From Oscillospiraceae bacterium (GTDB taxonomy: Bacteria > Bacillota > Clostridia > Oscillospirales > Ruminococcaceae), in NCBI GenBank assembly GCA_021769725.1, contig JAETSI010000003.1, positions 101,405-165,404 on the forward strand: a stretch of DNA of 64,000 nucleotides, read 5' to 3'. The notes beneath the pieces were generated by a model. The model saw only the letters and a program-made list of their open reading frames with translations. It was not told the DNA's origin and did not search any database. Made by a program: the position numbers and the translations under genes. Position 1 is the stretch's first letter. The number at the start of each line of letters is the position of its first letter. Positions 52,915 through 62,047 of the stretch are shown here, in pieces.

Positions 52915-55002
52915 ATGAATATACCTGAAATTTTTGCAGAGAATGTTTTCAACCATGAAGTAATGAAATCAAGGCTTCCGAAAAATATCTACAAGGCACT
53001 TTTAAAAACGATCAATAACGGCGCTGCAATGGATATGACCACCGCCGATATTGTTGCAAATACAATAAAAGACTGGGCAGTTGAAAAAGGAGCGACCCAC
53101 TATACGCATTGGTTCCAGCCGCTGACCGGTTCTACTGCTGAAAAACATGATTCCTTTATAAATACAACCCCTGGCGGCAATGCAATTATGGAATTTTCCG
53201 GCAAGGAACTCGTCAAAGGCGAACCGGATGCGTCCTCCTTTCCTTCCGGCGGTCTCAGACAGACCAGTACGGCAAGAGGCTATACAGCATGGGATCCTAC
53301 CTCCTACTGTTTTGTTAAAGAAGGCAGCCTTTATATTCCGACTGTCTTTGTGTCATATACAGGAGAAATACTTGATAAGAAAACTCCCCTCCTCCGCTCC
53401 ATGGATGCTCTCAGCAGATCGGCTGTCCGCTTTCTCAGACTTTTCGGCAACGACAGAGTTACTCGTGTCACTTCAACCGTAGGAGCAGAACAAGAATATT
53501 TCCTGATAGATAAAAAAATGTATGACCAGCGTGAAGATCTTATTCTTACAGACAGAACTCTTTTCGGTGCAAATCCTCCGAAGGGTCAGGAGCTTGACGA
53601 TCAGTATTTCGCTAATCTTAAACCAAGAATCGCCGAATATATGGCAGATCTTGATGTTGAACTCTGGAAATTGGGTATCTATTCAAAAACTAAACACAAT
53701 GAGGTCGCTCCTGCACAGCACGAAATGGCACCTATCTTTACAACGTCCAATCTGGGCACGGATCAAAACGAACTGGCAATGGAAGTTATGAAAAAAGTCG
53801 CTCTTCGTCATGGTCTTGTCTGCCTCCTGCATGAAAAACCTTTTGAGGGCGTCAATGGTTCAGGCAAGCACAACAATTGGTCTATGTCCACCGACGACGG
53901 ACAGAATCTCCTTGATCCCGGCGATACTCCCATGGAAAACTTACAGTTTCTGACCATTCTCTGCGCACTTATCAAGGGAGTGGACGAATATGCCGATCTT
54001 ATGCGTATTTCCGCAGCTTCCGCCGGAAACGATCACCGTCTTGGTGCTGATGAAGCCCCCCCCGCAATAATTTCAATGTTCCTCGGTGAAGAACTCGACG
54101 CTGTTCTTAAAGCTATTGAAGAGGACGGCGTCTACAAAACGCAGACAAGTACTTTCGAGATCGGAGTCAATGCCCTCCCCTCTTTCCCCAAGGATTCAAC
54201 GGACAGAAACCGTACTTCTCCATTTGCGTTTACCGGAAACCGCTTTGAATTCCGTATGGTCGGTTCTTCCGATAATATAGCCTGTCCCAATGCGCTGCTC
54301 AATACGATCGTTGCCGAGGAACTGAGCTGGTTTTCAGATGCCCTCGAAAGCTTTAAAGGCTCGGATAACTTTGAATCCGAGGTCAAAAAACTCCTTAAAG
54401 ATGTGCTCAAAAAACACAGGCGCATTATCTTTAACGGCGACGGATATTCTCCTGAATGGATTCAGGAAGCAGAACGCAGAGGTCTGCCGAATTACGCTTC
54501 TACCGTCGATTGTCTCCCCCATTATACCGACGAGAAAAATATAAGGATATTCCGCAAGTTCAACATCTACACCCCCAACGAACTGAAGGCGAGAACAGAG
54601 GTTCTTCTTGAAACTTACTCCAAAACCATCAGGATCGAAGCACGTACAATGATTGAAATGGCACGCAAAAAACTCCTGCCTGCTGCGCTTGACTATGTAA
54701 GCTCCGTCTGCTGCTCAATATCCGTTAAAAAGCAGATCGGCATGACAAGCTATTCAGAAGAAAAAATTGCCGCAAAGCTTAATGATCTTGCCGATCGTTT
54801 CTATGATTCTATTGAACGCCTTGAATCACAGCTTGAATCAGCCTGCAAAATCAACGATATCAAAAAACAAGCTGAATGTTTCCATGATTACGTTCTCGCT
54901 GAAATGGATATCATGAGAAGCGTTGCCGACGAGATAGAAATGAATATGCCCTGCGATAAATGGCCTATCCCCACTTATACTGCAATGATCTACAATATAT
55001 GA
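52915..55002 (+). CDS. glnN: Type III glutamine synthetase
   Basis: 695 residues from [12 protein letters not shown] with GGAGG 7 bases upstream; longer in-frame readings run through the upstream repeat and lack homology. The GSIII family block [12 protein letters not shown] is present, with the ATP/glutamate-site segments [16 protein letters not shown] and [12 protein letters not shown]. Length is as expected for GlnN, about 250 longer than GlnA. It assimilates ammonia, the main nitrogen source for this type of bacterium. Confidence 0.97.
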   Translation: MNIPEIFAENVFNHEVMKSRLPKNIYKALLKTINNGAAMDMTTADIVANTIKDWAVEKGATHYTHWFQPLTGSTAEKHDSFINTTPGGNAIMEFSGKELVKGEPDASSFPSGGLRQTSTARGYTAWDPTSYCFVKEGSLYIPTVFVSYTGEILDKKTPLLRSMDALSRSAVRFLRLFGNDRVTRVTSTVGAEQEYFLIDKKMYDQREDLILTDRTLFGANPPKGQELDDQYFANLKPRIAEYMADLDVELWKLGIYSKTKHNEVAPAQHEMAPIFTTSNLGTDQNELAMEVMKKVALRHGLVCLLHEKPFEGVNGSGKHNNWSMSTDDGQNLLDPGDTPMENLQFLTILCALIKGVDEYADLMRISAASAGNDHRLGADEAPPAIISMFLGEELDAVLKAIEEDGVYKTQTSTFEIGVNALPSFPKDSTDRNRTSPFAFTGNRFEFRMVGSSDNIACPNALLNTIVAEELSWFSDALESFKGSDNFESEVKKLLKDVLKKHRRIIFNGDGYSPEWIQEAERRGLPNYASTVDCLPHYTDEKNIRIFRKFNIYTPNELKARTEVLLETYSKTIRIEARTMIEMARKKLLPAALDYVSSVCCSISVKKQIGMTSYSEEKIAAKLNDLADRFYDSIERLESQLESACKINDIKKQAECFHDYVLAEMDIMRSVADEIEMNMPCDKWPIPTYTAMIYNI

Positions 55003-55038
55003 TTTCTTTGCAGACAGGTCTTAATGAAAGGATAAAAT

Positions 55039-56766
55039 ATGCAATTCAAAGAACTAAATCTCTCCCAGGAACTCCTCGACGCCGTGGACGAACTTGGATA
55101 TGAGGAAATGACAGAGATACAGCAGCAGAGCATTCCGCTGCTCCTGGAAGGGGCAGATGTTGTAGGTCTTTCAAATACCGGAACCGGAAAAACAGCTGCA
55201 TTCGGAATTCCGGCTGTTGAAAGCATAACCGAAAACGATCGGAAACGCATTGCTGTACTGATTCTCTGCCCCACCCGTGAGCTTGCTATGCAGGCGGCGG
55301 ATGAAATGCGAAAATACGCCAGATTCAAGAAATGCGTCCGGATATGCGCCGTTTTCGGCGGTGCAAGCATGGAAAAGCAGATACATGAACTGAAACGAGG
55401 CGCAAACATAGTTATAGGAACACCCGGACGTGTTCTCGATCATATTCGACGCCGTACTGTCAGACTTGACGGTCTCAGATGCCTTATTCTCGATGAGGCT
55501 GACGAAATGCTGAATATGGGATTCCGTGAAGATATTGAAACTATTCTGGCTGAATCCCCGGCTGAAAGACAAACAGTGCTTTTCTCTGCTACTATGCCTC
55601 CGGCAATCATGGCGATAACCGAAAAATATCAGCATGATCCGGTTCAGGTAAAAATTAAATCCGCCCAGAAAACCGTTGAGCTTATCCAGCAGTTCTATTT
55701 TGAAGTGGCTATGGGCAGAAAAACCGATGCGCTTAAACTCCTCCTTGCGGCATATTCACCGTCATCAGCAATGATCTTCTGCAATACAAAGGCAATGGTC
55801 GATCAGCTTACCGAGGAACTTATAAAAAGCGGTTTCCGTGCTGTCGGACTTCATGGCGATATGAAGCAAACTCAGCGTACTCAGGTAATGAACGGTTTCA
55901 AAAACAAGGCAACCGAGATCCTCGTTGCTACCGACGTCGCCGCCAGAGGTATCGACGTAAACGACGTGGATGCCGTTTTCAACTACGATCTTCCACAAGA
56001 TAACGAATATTATATCCACAGAATAGGACGTACCGGACGTGCCGGAAAAAAAGGTGCTGCTTACACGATAATCAGCGGCAGACGTCAGCTCTTTGAACTG
56101 AAAGCAATTGAAAAATATACACGTGCCGAAATCAGACAGCTTCCTATGCCGACAAAAGATGAAATAACCGCAATGAAAATGGAATCCATTGCCGACGATA
56201 TTTCCGCTTCGGAAGCAATACATCAGGCTTATACCGTTATTGATCGACTGGCATCACAAGGCATCGACAGCAGAGAAGCCGCCGCCCGTGTTATCAGCAG
56301 TATGATAAAGAACGCTGTAGATAATCTCCCCGAATTCAGAAATCCGGCTCCGCTCAGGCAAGGCAAAAGAAAGAACGGGAAAACTGTCAGGGTCGATATT
56401 AATATCGGACGAAATAAGAGGATCGCTCCCAATTTTATTCTCGGCGCTCTTACAGATGCAACAGGAATGTCCGGACGTGATTTCGGCAAAATTGATATTT
56501 ACGATAATCACACCACCGTTGAAATTCCCGAATCTGAATCAGACTATATAATCGACAGCGCCAACCCCATGAAAGTAAACGGTCACCCCGTTGAAGTCAG
56601 ACTGCTGAAAGAAGGATATTCAAACAACGACATATCAAGACGCCCTAACAGCGGTTCAAAGCCGAAATTTGACCGCCGCAAGTCCGCTTACGGCGAACGA
56701 AAAAGAAAAGACGTTTTTACCGATTACATTCCGAACCGGAAAAAAAGAACGAAAAAAAGACATTAA
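55039..56766 (+). CDS. DEAD-box ATP-dependent RNA helicase
   Basis: 575 residues: Q-motif, motif I SNTGTGKTAA, Ia PTRELA, II DEADEML, III SAT, VI HRIGRTGRAG, and a C-terminal RNA-recognition domain of the DbpA/CsdA kind (APNFILGALTDATGMSG, IDIYDNHTTVEIPE) followed by a basic tail ending in RKKRTKKRH. The likely role is ribosome assembly or cold-shock mRNA unwinding. It is followed after 12 bp by a small membrane peptide gene. Confidence 0.95.
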   Translation: MQFKELNLSQELLDAVDELGYEEMTEIQQQSIPLLLEGADVVGLSNTGTGKTAAFGIPAVESITENDRKRIAVLILCPTRELAMQAADEMRKYARFKKCVRICAVFGGASMEKQIHELKRGANIVIGTPGRVLDHIRRRTVRLDGLRCLILDEADEMLNMGFREDIETILAESPAERQTVLFSATMPPAIMAITEKYQHDPVQVKIKSAQKTVELIQQFYFEVAMGRKTDALKLLLAAYSPSSAMIFCNTKAMVDQLTEELIKSGFRAVGLHGDMKQTQRTQVMNGFKNKATEILVATDVAARGIDVNDVDAVFNYDLPQDNEYYIHRIGRTGRAGKKGAAYTIISGRRQLFELKAIEKYTRAEIRQLPMPTKDEITAMKMESIADDISASEAIHQAYTVIDRLASQGIDSREAAARVISSMIKNAVDNLPEFRNPAPLRQGKRKNGKTVRVDINIGRNKRIAPNFILGALTDATGMSGRDFGKIDIYDNHTTVEIPESESDYIIDSANPMKVNGHPVEVRLLKEGYSNNDISRRPNSGSKPKFDRRKSAYGERKRKDVFTDYIPNRKKRTKKRH

Positions 56767-56778
56767 GAGGTATTCAAA

Positions 56779-56901
56779 ATGGCTCAGGAAAAAAAATCTG
56801 ATAAAAATTCAGGAGACGGAAAGAAACTGTGGATGAGAATAGCAATTTTAGGAATTGCTTTTCTTATGCTGCTAAGTTTTATTATTCTTCCTCTCCTCTG
56901 A
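56779..56901 (+). CDS. Small single-pass membrane peptide, 40 residues
   Basis: ATG at 56779 with AAGAGG upstream opens a 40-codon frame: a charged N-terminus (MAQEKKSDKNSGDGKK) and one hydrophobic helix (LWMRIAILGIAFLMLLSF, continuing to IILPLL). It sits between the helicase and a clear terminator, so it is probably transcribed with the helicase. No homology is recognised. Confidence 0.65.
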   Translation: MAQEKKSDKNSGDGKKLWMRIAILGIAFLMLLSFIILPLL

Positions 56902-56910
56902 AAAGGAATG

Positions 56911-56935
56911 GCAGAGCTTCGGCTCTGCTTTTTTT
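56911..56935 (+). terminator. Terminator after the helicase unit
   Basis: GCAGAGC-TTCG-GCTCTGC followed by seven T. Confidence 0.93.
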
Positions 56936-56937
56936 AT

Positions 56938-57016
56938 GCCTGACGGATTATGACATATTTTTCAGGCTGTCCGCATTATAATATTATTAAGCAAGATGCG
57001 TGCTGAGCCGTCAGGC
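56938..57016. repeat. Inverted repeat upstream of spoIIGA
   Basis: GCCTGACGG (56938-56946) and CCGTCAGGC (57008-57016) are a perfect 9-bp pair around a TATAAT-containing spacer. The right arm context (GAGCCGTCAGGCGTG) resembles part of element E1 (AAGCCGTCAGGTGTG near 52750). Confidence 0.45.
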
Positions 57017-57069
57017 GTGATTTATTCAGTGATTCCTTAAGGCAACATAAAAGAAAGGCGGATAAAGCT

Positions 57070-57882
57070 ATGCAGACAATCTATGTTGACGTACTGCTGA
57101 TACTCAATATTTATGTAAACTTTTTTCTGCTCAGGATGACTTCTGCCTTTACTCACTCCCCCATGAAAACAAGTCGGTGCATTATTTCTTCGGCATATGG
57201 CAGCATCTTTTCTCTGCTTATTCTCGTTCCACGGATAAACGGGATACTTGTAACGCTGATAAAGCTTGCCGCTGCCGTAACAATTGTCATGATTGCCTTT
57301 GGAATCCACGGAAAAAAAAGGCTCTTCATTAACACAGCTGCCTTTTTCTCGGCTAATTTCATTCTTGCCGGAACAGTTTACGCTGTTTATTCATGGCTGT
57401 CACCGCAGTTTATGCACATGGAAAACTCGTATTTTTACATAGACTTTTCCATTATCATTCTTCTTGCAACAACGGCTGTCATGTATTTTGCTGTATGTGC
57501 CGCCAGACGTTTTAACATAAAAAACACAGCCGCCAATGTGGATTATCGTGTGTCGATTCGCTGCGGAAACAAGTCTGTTGATCTCTGCGGACTTGCTGAT
57601 ACAGGCAATGCACTGACCGATCTTTTCACCGGCGCTCCCGTCATAGTCTGCGACCGGGAAAATTTTCCGGAAGCTTCTTCCGCTTCTGATAAACTTCCGA
57701 AAGGATTCAGACTTCTGCCATGCACAACAGTATCAGGCAGCGGTATAATGCCTGTTTTTCACCCTGACGAAATCATAATAATAAATAGCATCAGCGGTGA
57801 AAAGAAACCGGTAAACGCCATGATCGGTCTGGGGGAAAGCAGAGGAAAGGCTATCTTTAACCCAGATATTCTGAAAAATTAA
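57070..57882 (+). CDS. spoIIGA: Sigma-E processing peptidase SpoIIGA
   Basis: 270 residues: five N-terminal membrane segments (~1-150) and a C-terminal aspartic protease domain with the catalytic GLADTGNALTD. It cleaves pro-sigma-E during sporulation. The next gene is sigE, the classical neighbour, but a palindromic element lies between them. Confidence 0.93.
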   Translation: MQTIYVDVLLILNIYVNFFLLRMTSAFTHSPMKTSRCIISSAYGSIFSLLILVPRINGILVTLIKLAAAVTIVMIAFGIHGKKRLFINTAAFFSANFILAGTVYAVYSWLSPQFMHMENSYFYIDFSIIILLATTAVMYFAVCAARRFNIKNTAANVDYRVSIRCGNKSVDLCGLADTGNALTDLFTGAPVIVCDRENFPEASSASDKLPKGFRLLPCTTVSGSGIMPVFHPDEIIIINSISGEKKPVNAMIGLGESRGKAIFNPDILKN

Positions 57883-58040
57883 GGCGACCTCTAAAAACCT
57901 GTTTGGTTAAGCAAAAATCAGATAGGTGCAGCAGTTGCAAGGAAACTTCTTGAAGGCGGGCTGACGCCCTCCGAAAGGGGTTGACGCAGTAAATGCTGTG
58001 CATAGCTGATTTTTGTCAAAAGAGGTTTTTAGAAGTCGCC
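57883..58040. repeat. Structured palindromic element E2, 158 bp, between spoIIGA and sigE
   Basis: Ends GGCGACCTCTAAAAACCT (57883-57900) and AGGTTTTTAGAAGTCGCC (58023-58040) are inverted with 17 of 18 matches. Nested inside are CAAAAATCAG (57912-57921) and CTGATTTTTG (58006-58015), and the hairpin GGGC-tgac-GCCC (57958-57969). The left end begins at the last base of the spoIIGA stop, and the right end lies 14 bp before the sigE ATG. Confidence 0.75.
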
Positions 58041-58054
58041 ATAAGGAGAACATT

Positions 58055-58753
58055 ATGAAAATTATCAAAAAAATCAAGTCCAAACTCATAAGTATTTTCA
58101 CCGGCAGCGTTTTTTATATCAACGGGCCTGATACTCTTCCGCCGCCATTGTCACGTCAGGAGGAAGAAGAAGTATTTCTGCGGCTTACTGAAAACGACCA
58201 GTCTGCCCGTGATACGCTTATCGTCCACAATCTGCGTCTTGTGGTCTATATTGCGAAAAAGTTTGAATCTACGGGTATCGGTCTGGAGGATCTTGTATCT
58301 ATCGGAACGATCGGACTTATAAAAGCGGTAAATACATTCTGCCCGACCAAAAATATCAAGCTTGCCACATATGCTTCGAGGTGTATTGAAAACGAGATAC
58401 TTATGTTCCTGCGGAAATCCTCTCAGTACCGCAACGACCTTTCGATCGATGAACCGCTGAACGTAGACTATGACGGCAACGAACTGCTTCTGTCAGACGT
58501 ACTTGGCACGGAGGAAGACGTCGTTAATAAAGGGATCGAGACCGAAGCGGAACGTGAAATTCTCCGTGACGCCGTTGCCGGACTGTGTGACCGTGAACGT
58601 GAGATCATGGAAATGCGGTTCGGACTGATAAACGGCAAGGAACTCACTCAGAAAGAAGTTGCCGATCAGATCGGAATTTCACAGTCCTACATCTCACGGC
58701 TGGAAAAAAAGATAATAAAAAAGCTGCGTGTCAAGCTGGAGAGTATAACATAA
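58055..58753 (+). CDS. sigE: Sporulation sigma factor SigE
   Basis: 232 residues from [11 protein letters not shown] (AAGGAG upstream). A basic amphipathic N-terminus of about 28 residues precedes the sigma-70 core and fits the pro-sequence removed by SpoIIGA. Region 2 reads [26 protein letters not shown] sequence, and region 4 has [21 protein letters not shown]. It controls mother-cell genes. No sigG follows within the window. Confidence 0.93.
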   Translation: MKIIKKIKSKLISIFTGSVFYINGPDTLPPPLSRQEEEEVFLRLTENDQSARDTLIVHNLRLVVYIAKKFESTGIGLEDLVSIGTIGLIKAVNTFCPTKNIKLATYASRCIENEILMFLRKSSQYRNDLSIDEPLNVDYDGNELLLSDVLGTEEDVVNKGIETEAEREILRDAVAGLCDREREIMEMRFGLINGKELTQKEVADQIGISQSYISRLEKKIIKKLRVKLESIT

Positions 58754-58761
58754 AATAAAAG

Positions 58762-58790
58762 CGGACATCCTTTTTTCATGGATGTCCGTT
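58762..58790 (+). terminator. Terminator after sigE
   Basis: CGGACATCC (58762-58770) pairs with GGATGTCCG (58780-58788), followed by TTTAT. Confidence 0.8.
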
Positions 58791-58865
58791 TATCATGACA
58801 ACAAATCAAGTGATTCTATTTCCTACACCCATATCAAAAGGAGATATTCTCTCTTGATATTCACT

Positions 58866-58970
58866 TTATTTATTTTTATTACCCCTTTATGGGGTAATAA
58901 AAATAAATAATAATGGGTTTCCAAAGGGGGGATTCCCCCTTTGGCAGGGGTGTGGGGACAGCGTCCCCAC
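58866..58970. repeat. Three-hairpin dispersed repeat, copy 2
   Basis: Three perfect hairpins in a row: a 20-bp AT-rich stem (58866-58885 with 58891-58910, loop TTTAT), CCAAAGGGGG-gatt-CCCCCTTTGG (58921-58944) and GTGGGGAC-agc-GTCCCCAC (58952-58970). The linker sequences match copy 1 at 35474 in reverse orientation, while the AT stem sequence differs. It lies between sigE and the nrdG stop. Confidence 0.8.
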
Positions 58971-58974
58971 TTAA

Positions 58975-59475
58975 CTACGGTTCGCATTCAATCGCATTTC
59001 CTGCTTCAAGGCTTGCCCGACAGTCGATATAACGCTGATTAGAGCTTCCACGGAATCTGATATTCCAGTCCTTCTGAGCTAAAATAAACCGCCCGTCTAT
59101 AAGAAAATCCGTTGTTTCAAGAAGTTCGCCCCAGTGATTTTTGTCACGTTCAGACAGAAGTTTCTCGAAAGTATACCCGGTATAAGTCACCACATCAAGA
59201 CCAAGAGCCTTTATCTGTCTGCCAAGATATGCTAAAGCCTCTGCCTGACAAAACGGTTCACCGCCGCTGAAAGTCACGCCGTCAAGAAGCGGATTTGCCT
59301 TGATTTTTTCCAGTATCTCGTCAGTATCAATTACCGTACCGCCGCTGAAATCGTGTGTCTGGGGATTATGACAGCCCTCACAGTTATGAGGGCAGCCCTG
59401 GGTGAATACAGTAAATCTTATTCCGGGACCGTCAACGATAGAATCATTGACAGTTCCGGCAATTCTTAATTCCAT
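58975..59475 (-). CDS. nrdG: Anaerobic ribonucleotide reductase activating protein (radical SAM)
   Basis: 166 residues. The radical-SAM cysteines are in QGCPHNCEGCHNPQT, followed by VTFSGGEPF. It makes the glycyl radical on NrdD. It starts 9 bp after the nrdD stop, in the same unit. Confidence 0.96.
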   Translation of the reverse strand: MELRIAGTVNDSIVDGPGIRFTVFTQGCPHNCEGCHNPQTHDFSGGTVIDTDEILEKIKANPLLDGVTFSGGEPFCQAEALAYLGRQIKALGLDVVTYTGYTFEKLLSERDKNHWGELLETTDFLIDGRFILAQKDWNIRFRGSSNQRYIDCRASLEAGNAIECEP

Positions 59476-59484
59476 TTTATCACC

Positions 59485-61803
59485 TTATATATTATGCTTT
59501 ACTCTGTCGTGTTCCTCGGTTCGCTTGGCGTTATTAAAGCGGTCAAGCGTTCCGACAAGGTATCCTGTAATACGGCGGATCCTGTCAAATGCTACCGTAT
59601 CGGTATGTTCCTTTCTGCCGCAGCAGGGACACGTATCGCCGATGATTCCGGTATATCCGCAGCACGGATCACGGTCAACAGGATGATTGATAGCTCCGTA
59701 GCCTATACCTGATTCTTTCATACAGCGGACGATCTTCTCGAAAGCCGAAAGATTTTCGAGGGGATCTCCGTCAAGCTCAATATAGCTTATATGGCCGGCA
59801 TTTGTAAGTTCATGATACGGAGCTTCTATTTTTATCTTTTCAAAAGCGCTGATAGGATAATAAACGGGAACATGAAATGAATTGGTGTAGTAATCACGGT
59901 CGGTAACGCCCTCGATAACACCGTACTTTTTGGCATCCATACGGACAAAGCGTCCGGAAAGTCCCTCGGCGGGAGTAGCAAGGAGAGAGAAGTTAAGACC
60001 TGTTCTTTTTGACTCCTCATCGATGCGGTTTCTCATTGCCGTTATGATCTCAATGCCGAGTTCACGGGCTTCCCCGCTCTCGCCGTGATGAGCGCCTATA
60101 AGGGCTTTCAGGCACTCTGCAAGACCTATAAATCCCACAGAAAGAGTACCATGCTTCAGGATCTCCCCTACTGTGTCATCGGGAGCAAGCTTATCGGAAT
60201 CTATCCATATGCCCTGTCCCATAAGGAACGGGAAGTTTCTGACACGCTTCTGGCACTGTATGCGGAAACGATGCATGAGCTGATCTATAGCAAGATCCAT
60301 CATATCTTCAAGCATATCAAAGAAAAGTCCGACGTTGTGATCTGCCTTTATAGCCAGACGTGGAAGGTTTATAGATGTAAAGCTGAGATTTCCTCTGCCT
60401 GTAACGATTTCTCTGGATGGGTCGTATGTATTGCCGATAACACGGGTACGGCATCCCATATAGGCAATTTCCGTATCAGGATTGCCCTCTTTGTAGTATT
60501 TGAGGTTGTACGGAGCGTCAATGAAAGAGAAGTTCGGGAAAAGTCTCTTTGCGGAAACTCTGCACGCCAGTTTGAAAAGATCGTAGTTCGGGTCGGTGGG
60601 ATTATAGTTGACACCGTCTTTTATCTTAAAGATATGAATAGGGAATATCGGTGTTTCGCCGTTTCCAAGACCTGCCTCCTGAGCAAGAAGAACATTTTTT
60701 ATGACCATTCTGCCTTCGAGGGAAGTATCTGTTCCGTAGTTTATGGAGCTGAACGGAGTTTGTGCGCCGGCACGGCTGTTCATGGTATTAAGGTTATGGA
60801 TAAGAGCTTCCATTGCCTGATACGTAGCACGATTGGTCTCTTTTTCCGCATTTTTCACGGCAAACGCTTGTATCTTTTCAATACTTCCGGCGTCGGCATA
60901 CTGAGAAAGAAGTTCGGCTTCTTTTTCCTGATAGCCGTTATTTCCGGCAAGCACGGGAACAAGACCGTACTTTTCCTTTATTTCGTTCCTGATCGAATCG
61001 GCAATTTTCTGTTCGTTATCTACGCCGCACATCAGTGAAAGCGCCCTTACAACATTCTGGGTATATCTGGATGCATACGTCTTTTTCACGCCGTCTGCCA
61101 TAGCGTAATCAAAAGTGGGGATGCTCTGACCGCCATGCTGATCGTTCTGGTTTGACTGAATAGCGATACAGGCAAGAGCCGAATAGCTTGATATATCGTT
61201 GGGTTCTCTGAGATAACCGTGACCTGTGGAGAAACCGTTAGTAAAGAGCTTTTTCAGATCTATCTGAGCGCAGGTGGTCGTCAGCGTATAGAAATCAAGG
61301 TCGTGGATATGTATATCTCCCTCACGGTGAGCCTTTGCGTGCTTTGGATTGAGGACGTACATCTCGTAATATTCCTTTGCGGAAACAGAACCGTATTTGA
61401 GCATTGTACCCATTGCCGTGTCGCCGTCAATATTGGCATTTTCACGCTTTATATCGCTGTCCTTCGCAGAGCTGAAAGTAAGCTCGTTGAGCACGCACAT
61501 AAGATTAGTTTTCATTTCACGTGAGCGTGTGCGCTCGTAGCGGTAAAGAATATAAGCCTTTGCAGTTTTGGCGTGTCCTTTTTCGATAAGCACCTTTTCT
61601 ACAAGATCCTGGATCTCCTCAACAGTCGGAACGCTTCCTGGATTTTCCTGTTCGTACACCCGGCATACTTCGGCTGCAATATCCATTGCAGTATTAAGGT
61701 CGGTTCCGCCGCAGGATTGAGCTGCCTTGAAAATAGCATTTGCGATTTTTTCTATATTGAAAGGAACTTTCCGTCCGTCCCTTTTAACAATATGAATTAT
61801 CAT
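59485..61803 (-). CDS. nrdD: Anaerobic ribonucleoside-triphosphate reductase
   Basis: 772 residues: an N-terminal ATP-cone (~1-95; VKRDGRKVPFNIEKIANAI), a ten-stranded barrel core, a zinc site with CCGYTG and CPCCGRKE near the C-terminus, and the glycyl-radical loop RITGYLVGTLDRFNNAK. It makes deoxynucleotides in the absence of oxygen. GGAGGT precedes the start. NrdR-like boxes lie upstream. Confidence 0.97.
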   Translation of the reverse strand: MIIHIVKRDGRKVPFNIEKIANAIFKAAQSCGGTDLNTAMDIAAEVCRVYEQENPGSVPTVEEIQDLVEKVLIEKGHAKTAKAYILYRYERTRSREMKTNLMCVLNELTFSSAKDSDIKRENANIDGDTAMGTMLKYGSVSAKEYYEMYVLNPKHAKAHREGDIHIHDLDFYTLTTTCAQIDLKKLFTNGFSTGHGYLREPNDISSYSALACIAIQSNQNDQHGGQSIPTFDYAMADGVKKTYASRYTQNVVRALSLMCGVDNEQKIADSIRNEIKEKYGLVPVLAGNNGYQEKEAELLSQYADAGSIEKIQAFAVKNAEKETNRATYQAMEALIHNLNTMNSRAGAQTPFSSINYGTDTSLEGRMVIKNVLLAQEAGLGNGETPIFPIHIFKIKDGVNYNPTDPNYDLFKLACRVSAKRLFPNFSFIDAPYNLKYYKEGNPDTEIAYMGCRTRVIGNTYDPSREIVTGRGNLSFTSINLPRLAIKADHNVGLFFDMLEDMMDLAIDQLMHRFRIQCQKRVRNFPFLMGQGIWIDSDKLAPDDTVGEILKHGTLSVGFIGLAECLKALIGAHHGESGEARELGIEIITAMRNRIDEESKRTGLNFSLLATPAEGLSGRFVRMDAKKYGVIEGVTDRDYYTNSFHVPVYYPISAFEKIKIEAPYHELTNAGHISYIELDGDPLENLSAFEKIVRCMKESGIGYGAINHPVDRDPCCGYTGIIGDTCPCCGRKEHTDTVAFDRIRRITGYLVGTLDRFNNAKRTEEHDRVKHNI

Positions 61804-61818
61804 TTCACTGTACCTCCT

Positions 61819-61899
61819 ACACTATATATTGTATCTCTCTTTCCATGTCTCTATATAAGTATACTCCATATAATCGCATATGTCAATTGTATATTGTGA
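61819..61899 (-). promoter_or_regulatory. NrdR-box-like sites upstream of nrdD
   Basis: ACACTATATATTGTAT (61819-61834) matches the NrdR consensus ACACWATATATWGTGT at 14 of 16 positions. A weaker candidate, CAATTGTATATTGTGA (61884-61899), lies 65 bp away. The strong box is 16 bp before the nrdD ATG and overlaps its ribosome-site region. Confidence 0.6.
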
Positions 61900-62010
61900 C
61901 AATATAAAGAACGAAAACGTACTAATAATTTGTCATTTTATACTAAATAATCTTTTAATAAATACGTTTTTGGCTATATTACGTTAATTTTTCTCTTCAA
62001 ATAATAAAAA

Positions 62011-62042
62011 ACAGTGCGCTACTATATATAGTAGTGCACTGT
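62011..62042 (-). terminator. Terminator of the SGNH-like gene
   Basis: A near-continuous 16-bp palindrome, ACAGTGCGCTACTATA with TATAGTAGTGCACTGT, followed on the minus strand by TTTTTTATTATT. Confidence 0.85.
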
Positions 62043-62047
62043 AATGT

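Noticed and set aside
60085..61038. 317-codon plus-strand open frame
   Set aside because: Antisense to nrdD, with no motif and no ribosome site; nrdD is unambiguous.
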